From assembly GCA_937872925.1 (NCBI GenBank), contig CALMUT010000061.1:1-32440 (forward strand): DNA of 32,440 nt, written 5' to 3'. Positions within the stretch are counted from its first letter, which is position 1; each line of letters starts with the position of its first letter. A program made the translations under genes and the position numbers. Shown here piece after piece: positions 32,313-32,440 of the stretch. The stretch comes from an uncultured Myxococcales bacterium. Lineage in GTDB: Bacteria; Myxococcota_A; Polyangia; Polyangiales; Polyangiaceae. A model generated the notes under the pieces. The model made no database searches and was not told where the DNA came from. It saw only the letters and a list, made by a program, of their open reading frames with translations.

Positions 32313-32440
32313 CTAGGCGCCATCGTCGTCGCCCTCGGCGACGAGTTCAAGGCGAGGCGCGGCCCCACGGCTCGACTCCGGGTGCTTCTTTGGGCGCGCA
32401 CGCAGCGGGATGGCTTCAGTCTCCGGCGGCGCGCCGCGCA
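32313..32440 (-). CDS. 3' end of an unidentified gene cut by the window edge
   Basis: The minus-strand frame ending at the TAG at 32313-32315 is open to the window edge (~41 codons). It has strongly GC-rich third positions. The tail is Pro/Arg-rich, then acidic (LELVAEGDDDGA), a typical disordered C terminus. Too little is seen for a family. It could also be chance openness, since the stretch is short. Confidence 0.45.
   Translation of the reverse strand, partial: RGAPPETEAIPLRARPKKHPESSRGAAPRLELVAEGDDDGA

Overview
The window is high-GC bacterial DNA with dense, short-spaced genes, many ATGA/GTGA/TGATG stop-start overlaps, GTG and TTG starts, and secreted proteins with long Gly/Ser/Ala linkers. 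It also holds an FHA protein, a proline-rich single-pass membrane protein and an ECF sigma factor with a very large anti-sigma protein. Together these point to a myxobacterium (Myxococcota, most like the Sorangium/Polyangium side). This is an inference from style and gene families, not from a marker gene. I see no rRNA, tRNA, CRISPR array, insertion sequence or phage gene, and no gene-free stretch above 300 bases.

Layout. 1-906: end of a secreted lamin-tail-domain protein. 925-2455: an SMC/ABC-like ATPase divergent from an SRPBCC-domain gene. 2466-5424: a proline-rich membrane protein divergent from a diacylglycerol/sphingosine-kinase-like lipid kinase. 5485-6990: a Gly-linker, Cys-rich, propeller-like probable lipoprotein. 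7011-10629: a hotdog thioesterase, a universal stress protein, and a leftward crcB-uspA-deacetylase operon whose HDAC-like enzyme has a long unexplained C-terminal half. 10812-12076: a coupled FHA plus metallo-beta-lactamase-fold pair. 12066-15131: a tightly coupled leftward operon of an unknown gene, an APH-like phosphotransferase, an APS-kinase-like P-loop kinase and a variant Fpg/Nei DNA glycosylase.

15369-22001 is an envelope-signalling locus. It holds an ECF sigma factor, a 1504-residue protein that joins a zinc-binding anti-sigma domain, a membrane segment, FecR, VIT, VWA, a helical-repeat region and a YfaP/DUF2135-like end, and then a lipoprotein. 22058-24842 is a poly-gamma-glutamate cluster (pgsB, pgsC and a PgsW-type third protein) in ATGA-overlapped order, with no pgsA in view. 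24902-29668 is a leftward operon of a 1070-residue membrane ATPase (periplasmic coiled coil, membrane bundle, AAA-type P-loop domain, winged-helix-like end), an MscS-type channel and a lipoprotein. 29780-32269 carries a TerC/Alx-type exporter and malQ, and the right edge cuts the 3' end of a convergent gene.

The two most unusual systems are the membrane AAA-ATPase plus MscS operon, which looks like an MscK-type channel split in two with an ATPase switch added, and the sigma factor with its all-in-one anti-sigma/FecR/VIT/VWA partner.
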